A DNA stretch of 64,000 bases, taken from the NCBI RefSeq assembly GCF_024199945.1, contig NZ_JANADP010000001.1, forward strand, positions 8,370,001 through 8,434,000, written 5' to 3'. The DNA comes from Bradyrhizobium sp. CCGUVB4N (GTDB lineage: Bacteria > Pseudomonadota > Alphaproteobacteria > Rhizobiales > Xanthobacteraceae). Position numbers and translations under genes: made by a program. The notes below the pieces were generated by a model, which had not been told where the DNA came from, searched no databases, and worked only from the letters and a program-made list of their open reading frames with translations. Below are positions 43,838-51,736 of this stretch, piece after piece; position 1 is the stretch's first letter, and the number at the start of each line of letters is the position of its first letter.

Positions 43838-44989
43838 ATGTCGAACGCCACTTATACCACTGAAACAACTGACAAAATCAGCCTCAAGCCATCCCGCAAG
43901 GCGATCAAGCGGGCAGCCCTCGCGCTGGCACTGGTGCTCGGCGTCGCCGCGGCCGGTGACTTTGGCTACGACTACCTGACGACCGGCCGCTACCTGGAAA
44001 CAACCGACGACGCCTATGTGAAGGCCGATTCCACGATCATCGCTCCCAAAGTGTCGGGCTACATCGCCCAGGTGCTGGTCGGCGACAACGAGAAGGTCAA
44101 AGCCGGCCAGCTCCTGGCCAAGATCGACGACCGCGACTTCAAGGCGGCACTGGGCCAGGCTCGCGCGGATGTGGCCGCGGCCGAAGCCTCGGTTCGCAAC
44201 CTCGATGCCCAGCTCGAACTGCAACAGCCGATCATCGAGCAGAGCACCGCCGACGTCACGGCTGCCGACGCCAATCTGAAATTCGCGCAGGAAGAGCGCG
44301 CCCGCTACGACGACCTCATGAAGTCGGGCTCGGGCACGATCCAGCGCGCGCAGCAGACCGATGCGGCGCTCCGCGCCAGCAACGCGCAATTGCAGCACGC
44401 CAGGTCGGGCCTGGTCGCCGCGCAGCGCAAGGTCGACGTTCTGACCACCCAGCGTGCCCAGGCCACGGCGCAGCTCGATCACGCCCGCGCAGTCGCGGAT
44501 CAGGCTGAGCTGAACCTGTCCTACACCGAGATCACCGCGCCGGTTGAGGGCACGGTCGGCGCCCGCTCATTGCGCGTCGGCCAGTACGTGCAGGCCGGCA
44601 CGCAGTTGATGGCGGTGGTGCCCCTCGACGCGGTCTATGTGGTCGCGAATTTCAAGGAGACCCAGCTCACGCATGTGCGCGCCGGCCAGCCGGTCGAGCT
44701 GATCGTCGACAGTTTTCGGAATCGCACGCTGCACGGTCATGTCGACAGCCTTTCGCCGGCGAGCGGGCTTGAATTCGCGCTGCTGCCTCCCGACAACGCA
44801 ACAGGCAACTTCACCAAGATCGTGCAGCGCGTCCCGGTGAAGATCGTGCTCGACGATCACAGCCTCACCGGCCTGCTGCGGCCCGGTATGTCGGCGGTGC
44901 CGACCGTCGACACCAAGGCAACCGTGGTGGCCGAGCGCGAGACGACCAAGCGCATCGCCGACAACGCGCCGCGCGGCACCGGCGGCTGA
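43838..44989 (+). CDS. emrA: EmrA/HlyD-family efflux membrane-fusion protein
   Basis: The 383-residue periplasmic adaptor has one N-terminal membrane helix (about 26-44, ALALALVLGVAAAGDFGYDY), the first lipoyl half TTDDAYVKADSTIIAPKVSGYI, a long coiled coil (about 95-210), and the second half YTEITAPVEGTVGARSLRVGQYV. EmrA-type proteins connect an inner-membrane MFS pump to an outer-membrane channel. No outer-membrane factor is in the window. It precedes the pump gene; a second copy of the composite operator lies between them. Confidence 0.93.
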   Translation: MSNATYTTETTDKISLKPSRKAIKRAALALALVLGVAAAGDFGYDYLTTGRYLETTDDAYVKADSTIIAPKVSGYIAQVLVGDNEKVKAGQLLAKIDDRDFKAALGQARADVAAAEASVRNLDAQLELQQPIIEQSTADVTAADANLKFAQEERARYDDLMKSGSGTIQRAQQTDAALRASNAQLQHARSGLVAAQRKVDVLTTQRAQATAQLDHARAVADQAELNLSYTEITAPVEGTVGARSLRVGQYVQAGTQLMAVVPLDAVYVVANFKETQLTHVRAGQPVELIVDSFRNRTLHGHVDSLSPASGLEFALLPPDNATGNFTKIVQRVPVKIVLDDHSLTGLLRPGMSAVPTVDTKATVVAERETTKRIADNAPRGTGG

Positions 44990-45011
44990 CGCTCAGGGGG
45001 ATCCCGGCAAG

Positions 45012-45059
45012 GATTATCAAGTCCCGCCGGATGATCCTTCCCGGACTTCCACGATTATC
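45012..45059. promoter_or_regulatory. Composite LysR-type operator, copy 2
   Basis: GATTATC (45012) is followed after 10 bp by GGATGAT (45029-45035), then CCTTCC, and a second GATTATC at 45053, identical in layout to copy 1. Aligned over 48 bp, 32 positions match. It ends 50 bp before the emrB start. Confidence 0.75.
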
Positions 45060-45109
45060 GAAACCATCCGCCTAATGCATCCTGTCTCTGTAACCGAGAG
45101 GAGGCTTCC

Positions 45110-46729
45110 ATGAGCACGCTTCAATCGACCCTCGACACCGCTTCCGCCGCCAATCTCCCCGCCCCCGCCGCGGCTCCCGCAACGCCGGCCGTCTCCGCCA
45201 AAACCTGGATCGCCGTGATCGGCGCCACGCTCGGCGCCTTCATGGCGGTGCTGAACATCCAGATCGTCAACGCCTCGCTCGCCGACATCCAGGGCGCGAT
45301 CGGCGCCGGCATCGATGACGGCGGCTGGATCTCGACCTCCTACCTGATCGCCGAGATCGTGGTGATCCCGCTCTCCGGCTGGCTCGCGCAAGTGTTCTCG
45401 ATCCGGATCTATCTGCTCACCAACGCGATCCTGTTCCTTCTTCTCTCCGCGGCCTGCGCGCTGGCGCAGGACCTCCCGCAGATGATCGTGTTGCGCGCCG
45501 TGCAGGGTTTTACCGGCGGCGTGCTGATCCCGATGGCCTTCACGCTCATCATCACGCTGCTGCCGCGTGGAAAACAGCCGGTCGGCCTTGCGCTGTTCGC
45601 GCTGTCGGCGACGTTTGCGCCTGCGATCGGCCCGACCATCGGCGGCTATCTGACCGAGAATCTCGGCTGGCAGTACATCTTCTACGTCAACCTCGTGCCC
45701 GGCGCGATCATGGTCGGCATGCTCTGGTATGCGCTCGACGCCAAGCCGATGCAGCTGTCGCTGCTGCGCGATGGTGACTGGGCCGGCATCATCACCATGG
45801 CGATCGGCCTTTCCGCGCTGCAGACCGTGCTGGAGGAAGGCAACAAGGACGATTGGTTCGGCTCGCCCTTCATCGTCAAGCTCAGCGTCATTGCGGCGGT
45901 CGCGCTCGCAGCCTTCCTGATCATCGAGCTGACGGTGAAGAAGCCGCTGTTGAACCTGCGCCTGCTGGTCCGCCGCAATTTCGGCTTCGGCATGCTCGCC
46001 AACTTCCTGCTCGGCGTCGCGCTCTACGGCTCGGTGTTCATCCTGCCGCAATATCTGGCGCGCATCCAGGGCTACAATGCCGAGCAGATCGGCATGGTGC
46101 TGGCGTGGACTGGCCTGCCGCAGCTCGTGCTGATCCCGCTGGTGCCGCGCCTGATGCAGAAGTTCGACGCGCGGATCATCATCGGCATCGGCTTCGTCCT
46201 GTTCGCAGGCTCCAATTTCATGAACATCTACATGACCAACGACTACGGTTCCGACCAGCTGTTGTGGCCCAACATCGTCCGTGCCATCGGCCAGGCGCTG
46301 GTTCTGGCGCCGCTGTCTGCGGTGGCAACCGCCGGCATCGAGCCGGAGAATGCCGGCTCGGCCTCCGGCCTGTTCAACATGATGCGCAACCTCGGCGGCG
46401 CCGTCGGCATCGCGCTGCTGCAGACCGTGCTGACCAAGCGCGAGCAGTATCACTCCAACGTGCTGATGCAGTCGGTCTCGGTGTTCGAACAGGCCACCCG
46501 CACGCGGCTGGAGCAGCTCACGCAGTACTTCATCAATCACGGTGTGCCCGACCGTGCGGACGCGTCGCATCGCGCCTATGTCGCGATCGGCCATATCGTG
46601 CAGAAGCAGGCTTACATCTTCGCCTTCAGCGACACCTTCTATCTGCTCGGCATGGCGCTGATCGTGGCCCTGATCGCCGTCCTCTTCCTGAAGAAGCCCG
46701 GCCATGTCTCGGCCGGCGGGGCCCACTGA
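45110..46729 (+). CDS. emrB: DHA2-family MFS efflux pump (EmrB/QacA type)
   Basis: The 539-residue pump has fourteen hydrophobic segments; it begins KTWIAVIGATLGAFMAVLNIQIVNASL, with motif D1-type residues, and shows GGWISTSYLIAEIVVIPLSGWL, LRAVQGFTGGVLIPMAF and the motif C AFAPAIGPTIGGYL. It exports amphipathic drugs or other organic compounds in exchange for protons, with EmrA. It is followed 39 bp downstream by an AhpD-like gene. Confidence 0.93.
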   Translation: MSTLQSTLDTASAANLPAPAAAPATPAVSAKTWIAVIGATLGAFMAVLNIQIVNASLADIQGAIGAGIDDGGWISTSYLIAEIVVIPLSGWLAQVFSIRIYLLTNAILFLLLSAACALAQDLPQMIVLRAVQGFTGGVLIPMAFTLIITLLPRGKQPVGLALFALSATFAPAIGPTIGGYLTENLGWQYIFYVNLVPGAIMVGMLWYALDAKPMQLSLLRDGDWAGIITMAIGLSALQTVLEEGNKDDWFGSPFIVKLSVIAAVALAAFLIIELTVKKPLLNLRLLVRRNFGFGMLANFLLGVALYGSVFILPQYLARIQGYNAEQIGMVLAWTGLPQLVLIPLVPRLMQKFDARIIIGIGFVLFAGSNFMNIYMTNDYGSDQLLWPNIVRAIGQALVLAPLSAVATAGIEPENAGSASGLFNMMRNLGGAVGIALLQTVLTKREQYHSNVLMQSVSVFEQATRTRLEQLTQYFINHGVPDRADASHRAYVAIGHIVQKQAYIFAFSDTFYLLGMALIVALIAVLFLKKPGHVSAGGAH

Positions 46730-46768
46730 CCTCAACCCAAGAGACCAACTCAAGCAAGGAGAACGACC

Positions 46769-47230
46769 ATGAAACCCCGCATGAATTTCTACCAGGCCGC
46801 CCCCGAGACGATGAAGGCGCTGATGGCGCTGGAAGAGCAGATCCAGTCCACCGGACTCGAGAAATCGCTGATCGAGCTCGTCAAGATCCGGGCCTCGCAG
46901 ATCAACGGCTGCGCCTTCTGCATCAACATGCACACCGAGGATGCGCGCAAACGCGGCGAGACCGAGCAGCGTATCTATCTGCTCAACGCCTGGCGTGAAT
47001 CCCCGCTCTATACCGACCGCGAGCGCGCCGCGCTGGCCTGGACCGAGTCGGTGACGCTGATCGCGGAAACGCACGCGCCGGACGACGTTTACGAAGAGGT
47101 CCGCGGACGATTCTCCGATGCGGAGACGGTGAACCTGACCATGCTGATCGGCGCCATCAACGCCTGGAACAGGCTGGCGATCGCATTCCGCGCGGTTCAT
47201 CCGGTGAAGGTGAAGGCGTCGGTGGCGTAG
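46769..47230 (+). CDS. Carboxymuconolactone decarboxylase/AhpD-family protein
   Basis: The 153-residue helical protein has the CxxC redox motif and histidine of AhpD-like proteins: QINGCAFCINMHTEDARKRG (about 48-67), preceded by SLIELVKIRAS and followed by ERAALAWTESVTLIAETHAPD. It probably acts as a small peroxidase or disulfide reductase in the cytoplasm. It lies in the efflux operon, suggesting a response to toxic or oxidising compounds. A GAAGGAGAACGACC-type ribosome site precedes the ATG. Confidence 0.85.
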   Translation: MKPRMNFYQAAPETMKALMALEEQIQSTGLEKSLIELVKIRASQINGCAFCINMHTEDARKRGETEQRIYLLNAWRESPLYTDRERAALAWTESVTLIAETHAPDDVYEEVRGRFSDAETVNLTMLIGAINAWNRLAIAFRAVHPVKVKASVA

Positions 47231-47245
47231 GTGCTATCACGCGAA

Positions 47246-47352
47246 CTGTCATGCCCCGGCTTGACCGGGGCATCCAGTACGCCGCAGCCCATCGATTCAA
47301 TCACAACCGTCTCTGGAATACTGGATCGCCCGGTCGAGCCGGGCGATGACAG
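47246..47352. repeat. Dispersed intergenic repeat with CCCCGGC/GCCGGGC hairpins
   Basis: The element starts CTGTCATGCCCCGGC and ends GAGCCGGGCGATGACAG; inner ATCCAGTA and TACTGGAT are inverted. It lies between convergent genes and may also terminate transcription. Confidence 0.65.
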
Positions 47353-47379
47353 CGCAGTGTATGGCGGATGGCTCCGAGC

Positions 47380-48240
47380 CTAAACCGCCGTCGCCTTTGC
47401 GAACTCCACATAGATCTCACGCAGCCGCGTTGCGAGTGGACCGGGCTTGCCGTCGCCGACCTTCTTGCCGTCGATCGCCACCACCGGCTGGACGAACAGC
47501 GAGGCCGATGTCGCAAAGGCCTCCTTGGCGGCGAGCGCCTCTTCCACCGTGAAGGACCGCTCCTCGACGCGGAGCTGGCGCTCTTCGGCGAGCGCGACCA
47601 CGGCCTTGCGGGTGCAGCCCGGCAGGATCGCGTTTGAATTCTTGCGGGTGACGATGACGTCGTCCTTGGTGAGAATGAATGCCGACGACGAGCCACCTTC
47701 GGTGACGTAGCCGTCCTGCAGCATCCAGGCCTCGCCGGCGCCGGCTTCCGCAGCCGCCTGCTTTGCCAGCACCTGCGCCAGCAGCGCGACGCTCTTGATA
47801 TCACGCCGCTCCCAGCGGATGTCGGGCACTGTGATTACGTTGATGCCGGTCTTGGCAGCCTCTGCATTGATGATGTCCTTTTCGGAGGTGAACATCACCA
47901 GGCTCGACTTGATCTCGCCCTTGGGGAACGCGAAGTCGCGGCCCTTGTCGGCACCGCGTGTGACCTGGAGATAAACCAGGCCGTTCACCACCTTGTTGCG
48001 GGCGATGAGCTCCTTCTGGATCTCGGTGATGCGCTCGACCGTCTCCGGAAGCTTCAGCTTGATCTCGCCGACCGAGCGCTCCAGCCGCGCCAGATGCGAG
48101 GCATTGTCGACCAGCTTGCCGTCGAGCACAGCCGAGACCTCGTAGATGCCGTCGGCGAAGAGGAAGCCGCGGTCGAGCACCGAGACCTTCGCGTCCGAGA
48201 GCGGGACGAATGAGCCATTGACGTAGGCGGTCGAATCCAA
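47380..48240 (-). CDS. D-amino-acid transaminase-like fold-type IV PLP enzyme
   Basis: The best start is a TTG at 48240 with GGAG seven bases upstream, giving 286 residues, the family's usual length; an in-frame ATG at 48318 lies within an intergenic repeat and is unlikely. Marks are YVNGSFVPLSDAKVSVLDRG, DGIYEVSAVLDGK, the PLP lysine in RRDIKSVALLAQVLAK, the Glu-containing DGYVTEGGSSSAFIL, and LPGCTRKAVV. D-amino acid transaminases make D-glutamate and D-alanine, but related branched-chain enzymes share the fold, so the substrate is unproven. The glutamate-type transporter upstream would suit amino-acid supply. Confidence 0.82.
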   Translation of the reverse strand: MDSTAYVNGSFVPLSDAKVSVLDRGFLFADGIYEVSAVLDGKLVDNASHLARLERSVGEIKLKLPETVERITEIQKELIARNKVVNGLVYLQVTRGADKGRDFAFPKGEIKSSLVMFTSEKDIINAEAAKTGINVITVPDIRWERRDIKSVALLAQVLAKQAAAEAGAGEAWMLQDGYVTEGGSSSAFILTKDDVIVTRKNSNAILPGCTRKAVVALAEERQLRVEERSFTVEEALAAKEAFATSASLFVQPVVAIDGKKVGDGKPGPLATRLREIYVEFAKATAV

Positions 48241-48312
48241 GGCTGGTCTCCAGAAAAAGGGGGATTTATCGACCGGTATAGGGGATTTGAAGCGCGCGAT
48301 AAACCCTCGATC

Positions 48313-48415
48313 CGTCATTCCGGGGCATTCGCAAAGCGAATGAGCCCGGAATCCATAACCTCAGCTGGTGGTTATGGATTCCGGGCTCGCGCGACGCGCG
48401 CCCCGGAATGACGGA
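48313..48415. repeat. Dispersed intergenic repeat with a 17-bp inner hairpin
   Basis: Ends CCGTCATTCCGGGGC (48313-48327) and GCCCCGGAATGACGG (48401-48415) are perfect inverted complements. Inside, AGCCCGGAATCCATAAC (48344-48360) pairs perfectly with GTTATGGATTCCGGGCT (48372-48388). It separates the transporter operon from the transaminase gene. Confidence 0.75.
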
Positions 48416-48423
48416 GGAAGTGG

Positions 48424-49155
48424 CTAGTGCGACAAGATCTTCGACAAGAACTTCTGCGCGCGGTCGCTGCGGGGCTTGCCGAAGAAATCGTCCTTCGGCG
48501 CGTCCTCGACGATCTCGCCGCGGTCCATGAAGATCACCCGGTTGGCGACCTTGCGGGCAAAGCCCATTTCGTGGGTCACGACCATCATGGTCATGCCGTC
48601 ATGGGCGAGGTCGACCATGACGTCGAGCACCTCGCTCACCATTTCGGGGTCGAGCGCCGAGGTCGGCTCGTCGAACAGCATCACGATCGGATCCATGGCG
48701 AGCGCGCGCGCGATCGCGACACGCTGCTGCTGGCCACCGGAAAGCTGTGCCGGAAACTTCTGGGCCTGTTCCTTCAGGCCGACGCGCTCGAGCAGTTGCA
48801 TGCCCTTCGCCACGGCCTTGTCGGACGACCGGCCCAGCACCTTCTGCTGAGCGAGGCAGAGATTGTCGATGATCTTCAGATGCGGGAACAGCTCAAAATG
48901 CTGGAACACCATGCCGACGCGTGAGCGCAGCTTCGGCAGGTCGGTCTTGGGATCGTTGACCTTGGTGCCGTCGACCGAGATGTCGCCGCTCTGGAACGGC
49001 TCCAGCGCGTTGACGCATTTGATCAGGGTCGACTTGCCCGAGCCCGAAGGGCCGCAGACCACGACGACCTCGCCCTTGGTGACGCTGGTGGTGCAGTCGG
49101 TCAGCACCTGGAAGGTCGGGCTGTACCATTTGTTGACGTGGCTGATTTCGATCAT
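48424..49155 (-). CDS. gltL: Glutamate/aspartate-type ABC transporter ATP-binding protein
   Basis: The 243-residue ATPase has Walker A CGPSGSGKSTLIK (about 33-45), the Q-loop VGMVFQHFELFPHL, signature LSGGQQQRVAIARAL, Walker B VMLFDEPTSALDPE and the switch VVTHEMG. It matches GlnQ/GltL of polar amino-acid importers. It is the last gene of the gltI-J-K-L operon, 12 bp after the second permease. Confidence 0.93.
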   Translation of the reverse strand: MIEISHVNKWYSPTFQVLTDCTTSVTKGEVVVVCGPSGSGKSTLIKCVNALEPFQSGDISVDGTKVNDPKTDLPKLRSRVGMVFQHFELFPHLKIIDNLCLAQQKVLGRSSDKAVAKGMQLLERVGLKEQAQKFPAQLSGGQQQRVAIARALAMDPIVMLFDEPTSALDPEMVSEVLDVMVDLAHDGMTMMVVTHEMGFARKVANRVIFMDRGEIVEDAPKDDFFGKPRSDRAQKFLSKILSH

Positions 49156-49167
49156 GACCGACTTGCT

Positions 49168-49860
49168 CTAGCGGATGATGGCGATGCGCGTCTGGAGGCG
49201 GCGGACGCCGAAGGACGCGATACAGGAAATGGTGAAATAGACGATTGCGGCGAACAGATACATCTCGACCAGACGGCCGTCGCGCTGCGCGACCTTGCTG
49301 GCGGCCCCGAGGAAGTCCGTAATCGACAGCACGTAGACCAGCGAGGTGTCCTGGAACAACACGATGGTCTGCGTGATCAGCACCGGCAGCATGTTGCGGA
49401 ACGCCTGCGGCAGCACGACGTAGCGCATGGTCTGCGCATAGGTCAGGCCGAGCGCGCTGGCCGCGGCCGGCTGCCCCCGCGAGATCGACTGGATGCCGGC
49501 GCGCATGATCTCGGAGAAGTAGGCCGCCTCGAACATGATGAAGGTGATGAGCGAGGAGGCGAACGCGCCGACGCTGATCGGCCGCGAGGCACCGGTCACC
49601 CATTGTCCGATATAGGGCACCAGGAAGTAGAACCAGAAGATCACGAGCACCAGCGGCAGCGAGCGCATGAAGTCGACATAGAGGCCGGCGATGCGGCCGA
49701 GCGTCTTGTAGCCGGACAGCCGCATCAGGGCGATGGCGGTGCCGAACACGAGGCCGCCGAGCGCCGCGAGCCCTGTCAGCATCAGCGTGAACGTCATGCC
49801 CTCATAGAACAGATAGGGCAGCGCGCGGATGATGACGCCAAAATCAAAATTGCTGAACAT
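49168..49860 (-). CDS. gltK: Amino-acid ABC transporter permease (GltK-like)
   Basis: The 230-residue permease has about five membrane helices and the HisM-type EAA loop EIMRAGIQSISRGQPAAASALG with VLPQAFRNMLPVL. Residues SLPLVLVIFWFYFLVP and TSLVYVLSITDFLGAASKVA are typical of the polar amino-acid permease family. It follows the other permease gene by 4 bp and is translationally linked to it. Confidence 0.92.
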   Translation of the reverse strand: MFSNFDFGVIIRALPYLFYEGMTFTLMLTGLAALGGLVFGTAIALMRLSGYKTLGRIAGLYVDFMRSLPLVLVIFWFYFLVPYIGQWVTGASRPISVGAFASSLITFIMFEAAYFSEIMRAGIQSISRGQPAAASALGLTYAQTMRYVVLPQAFRNMLPVLITQTIVLFQDTSLVYVLSITDFLGAASKVAQRDGRLVEMYLFAAIVYFTISCIASFGVRRLQTRIAIIR

Positions 49861-49864
49861 GGTG

Positions 49865-50596
49865 CTATTTCCCCGTGATGTAGCCGGGGATCGCGACGTA
49901 GCGCTCGAGATAGCGCATCGCGGTCACGACGACGGCGTTGACGAGGAGATAGAGGATGGTCGCAGCCGTAAAGGCTTCGAACACCTGGAACGAGAATTCC
50001 TGCATCGAGCGGGCCTGTCCGGTCAATTCGATCAGGCCGATGGTGATGGCGACCGCGGTGTTCTTGATGGTGTTGAGGAACTCCGAGGTCAGCGGCGGCA
50101 GGATGATGCGGAACGCCATCGGCAGCAGCACGTAGCGATAGCCCTGCACCGTGGTCAGACCAAGCGCCGTCGCGGCCATCTTCTGCCCGCGCGGCAGCGA
50201 GGAGATGCCGGCCTGCAATTGCACCGCGACGCGCGCCGACATGAAGAAACCGATGCCGATCGCCGCCGTCCAGAACGGCGCGTTCGGCAATTGCTTCAGC
50301 CACAGACCGGCGGCCTTCGGCAGCAATTCCGGCAGCACGAAGAACCACAGGAACAGCTGCACCAGCAGCGGCATGTTGCGGAAGAACTCGACCCAGCAGA
50401 AGCCGAACCAGCCGGCGGCCTTGGAAGGCAGCGTCCGCATCACGCCGACGATCGAGCCGAAGATCAGCGCGATGATCCAGGCGAGCACCGCCGTCTTCAG
50501 GGTCAGCACCAGCCCCGACAGCAGCATGTCGAGATAGGTGCCGGTCCCCATCGGGTTCGGCTCGAAGAAAATTCCCCAGTTCCAGTGGTAGTTCAC
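49865..50596 (-). CDS. gltJ: Amino-acid ABC transporter permease (GltJ-like)
   Basis: The likely start is a GTG at 50596 with GGGGGA upstream (243 residues); a TTG at 50620 would add eight. It has membrane segments around LLSGLVLTLKTAVLAWIIAL and LLVQLFLWFFVLPELLP, and the EAA loop QLQAGISSLPRGQKMAATALG followed by VLLPMAFRIILPPLTSEFLN. It is the first permease gene, separated by 130 bp and a strong hairpin from the binding-protein gene. Confidence 0.9.
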   Translation of the reverse strand: MNYHWNWGIFFEPNPMGTGTYLDMLLSGLVLTLKTAVLAWIIALIFGSIVGVMRTLPSKAAGWFGFCWVEFFRNMPLLVQLFLWFFVLPELLPKAAGLWLKQLPNAPFWTAAIGIGFFMSARVAVQLQAGISSLPRGQKMAATALGLTTVQGYRYVLLPMAFRIILPPLTSEFLNTIKNTAVAITIGLIELTGQARSMQEFSFQVFEAFTAATILYLLVNAVVVTAMRYLERYVAIPGYITGK

Positions 50597-50659
50597 GTGT
50601 CCCCCGCGCGAACGCGCCAATCAAAATTGGCTCGAAAGAAGTTCTGGGCGCCTATGCAA

Positions 50660-50696
50660 ATGTCCGGCCACTCTGGTGTCAAGAGTGGCCGGACAT
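50660..50696 (-). terminator. 15-bp intercistronic hairpin between gltI and gltJ
   Basis: ATGTCCGGCCACTCT (50660-50674) and AGAGTGGCCGGACAT (50682-50696) are perfect complements with a 7-base loop. It lies 30 bases after the gltI stop on the transcribed minus strand. It is followed by only three T's, so it may be a partial terminator or an mRNA 3' stabiliser that favours the binding protein over the permeases. Confidence 0.7.
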
Positions 50697-50726
50697 GATC
50701 CCGATCCCGAGGGATCGAGGTATATC

Positions 50727-51638
50727 TTACTTATAGTCGTCCGGGTTCGGCGAGTCCGAAGGTTTTGCGAACTCGTTCTTCAGTTCGGCCGAAATCGGCG
50801 TGTTGAGGTTCAGGCCCTTCGGCGGGATCTTGGCGGTGAACCACTTGTCGTAGATCTTCTGGCCTTCGCCGGAGGTATAGAGCGCAGCGGTCGCCGCATC
50901 GACCACCTTCTTGAAGGCAGCGTCGTCCTTGCGCAGCATGATGCCGTAGGGCTCAGGCTTGGAGAACGCGTCCTTGGAGATGACGTAGTCGTCCGGCGTC
51001 TTCGAGCCGGCAACCAGGCTCGCGAGCAGAACGTCATCCATCACGAAGGCGACTGCGCGGTCGGTCTCGACCATCAGGAAGGCTTCGGCGTGGTCCTTGG
51101 CCGGGATGATATTGGCACCCAGGCTCTTGGCGACATTGGCCTCGGTGAGCTGCTTGATGTTGGTTGTGCCGGCGGTGGAGACCACCGTCTTGCCCTTGAG
51201 ATCGTCGATCGACTTCAGCCCGCTCGACTTCTTGAAGACGTAGCGGCTGGCGGTCAGATAGTGGGTGTTGGTGAAGGCGACCTGCTTCTGGCGGTCGGCG
51301 TTGTTGGTGGTCGAGCCGCATTCGAGGTCGATGGTGCCATTCGCCATCAGCGGGATACGGGTCGCCGAGGTCACCGGATTGAGCTTCACCTCGAGCTTGT
51401 CGAGCTTGAGCTCCTTCTTCACGGCGTCGACGATCTTGTAGCAGATGTCCATCGCGAACCCGACGGGCTTCTGGTTGTCGTCGAGATAGGAGAACGGGAT
51501 CGAGGAATCGCGGAAGCCCAGCGTGATCGCGCCGGTGTCCTTGATGTTCTTCAGCGTGCCGGTCAGCTCTTCGGCGCCGGCCTGGCTGACGACAAAGGTC
51601 GCGGCGAGCGCAAGGCCGATGTGACGGAAATGTTTCAC
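50727..51638 (-). CDS. gltI: Glutamate/aspartate periplasmic binding protein
   Basis: The 303-residue protein has a signal peptide (HIGLALAATFVVSQAGA, cleaved about residue 22) and then two lobes of a polar amino-acid binding protein: LGFRDSSIPFSYLDDNQKPV, TIDLECGSTTNNADRQKQVA (closely like E. coli GltI), VVSTAGTTNIKQL and RAVAFVMDDVLLASL. It captures acidic amino acids in the periplasm for GltJKL. The M20 peptidase gene ends 98 bp upstream, so the operon probably has its own promoter. Confidence 0.93.
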   Translation of the reverse strand: MKHFRHIGLALAATFVVSQAGAEELTGTLKNIKDTGAITLGFRDSSIPFSYLDDNQKPVGFAMDICYKIVDAVKKELKLDKLEVKLNPVTSATRIPLMANGTIDLECGSTTNNADRQKQVAFTNTHYLTASRYVFKKSSGLKSIDDLKGKTVVSTAGTTNIKQLTEANVAKSLGANIIPAKDHAEAFLMVETDRAVAFVMDDVLLASLVAGSKTPDDYVISKDAFSKPEPYGIMLRKDDAAFKKVVDAATAALYTSGEGQKIYDKWFTAKIPPKGLNLNTPISAELKNEFAKPSDSPNPDDYK

Positions 51639-51736
51639 TTTTTCTCCCCTTTCAGGATGATGCGGCCGGATGCAAGCACATCTGGGCCCGGATTAGAATG
51701 TGACTTTCGGCTGGATGCCGGCTCAGGTTAACGGGC

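Noticed and set aside
45017..47200. 727-residue minus-strand frame opposite emrB and the AhpD-like gene
   Set aside because: Composition is dominated by Arg, Gly, His, Asp and Gln as in antisense shadows, while the plus strand encodes clear MFS and AhpD families.
48241..48318. ATG at 48318 as start of the transaminase gene
   Set aside because: It falls inside a dispersed intergenic repeat and adds 26 residues without homology; the TTG at 48240 has a ribosome site and gives the usual length.
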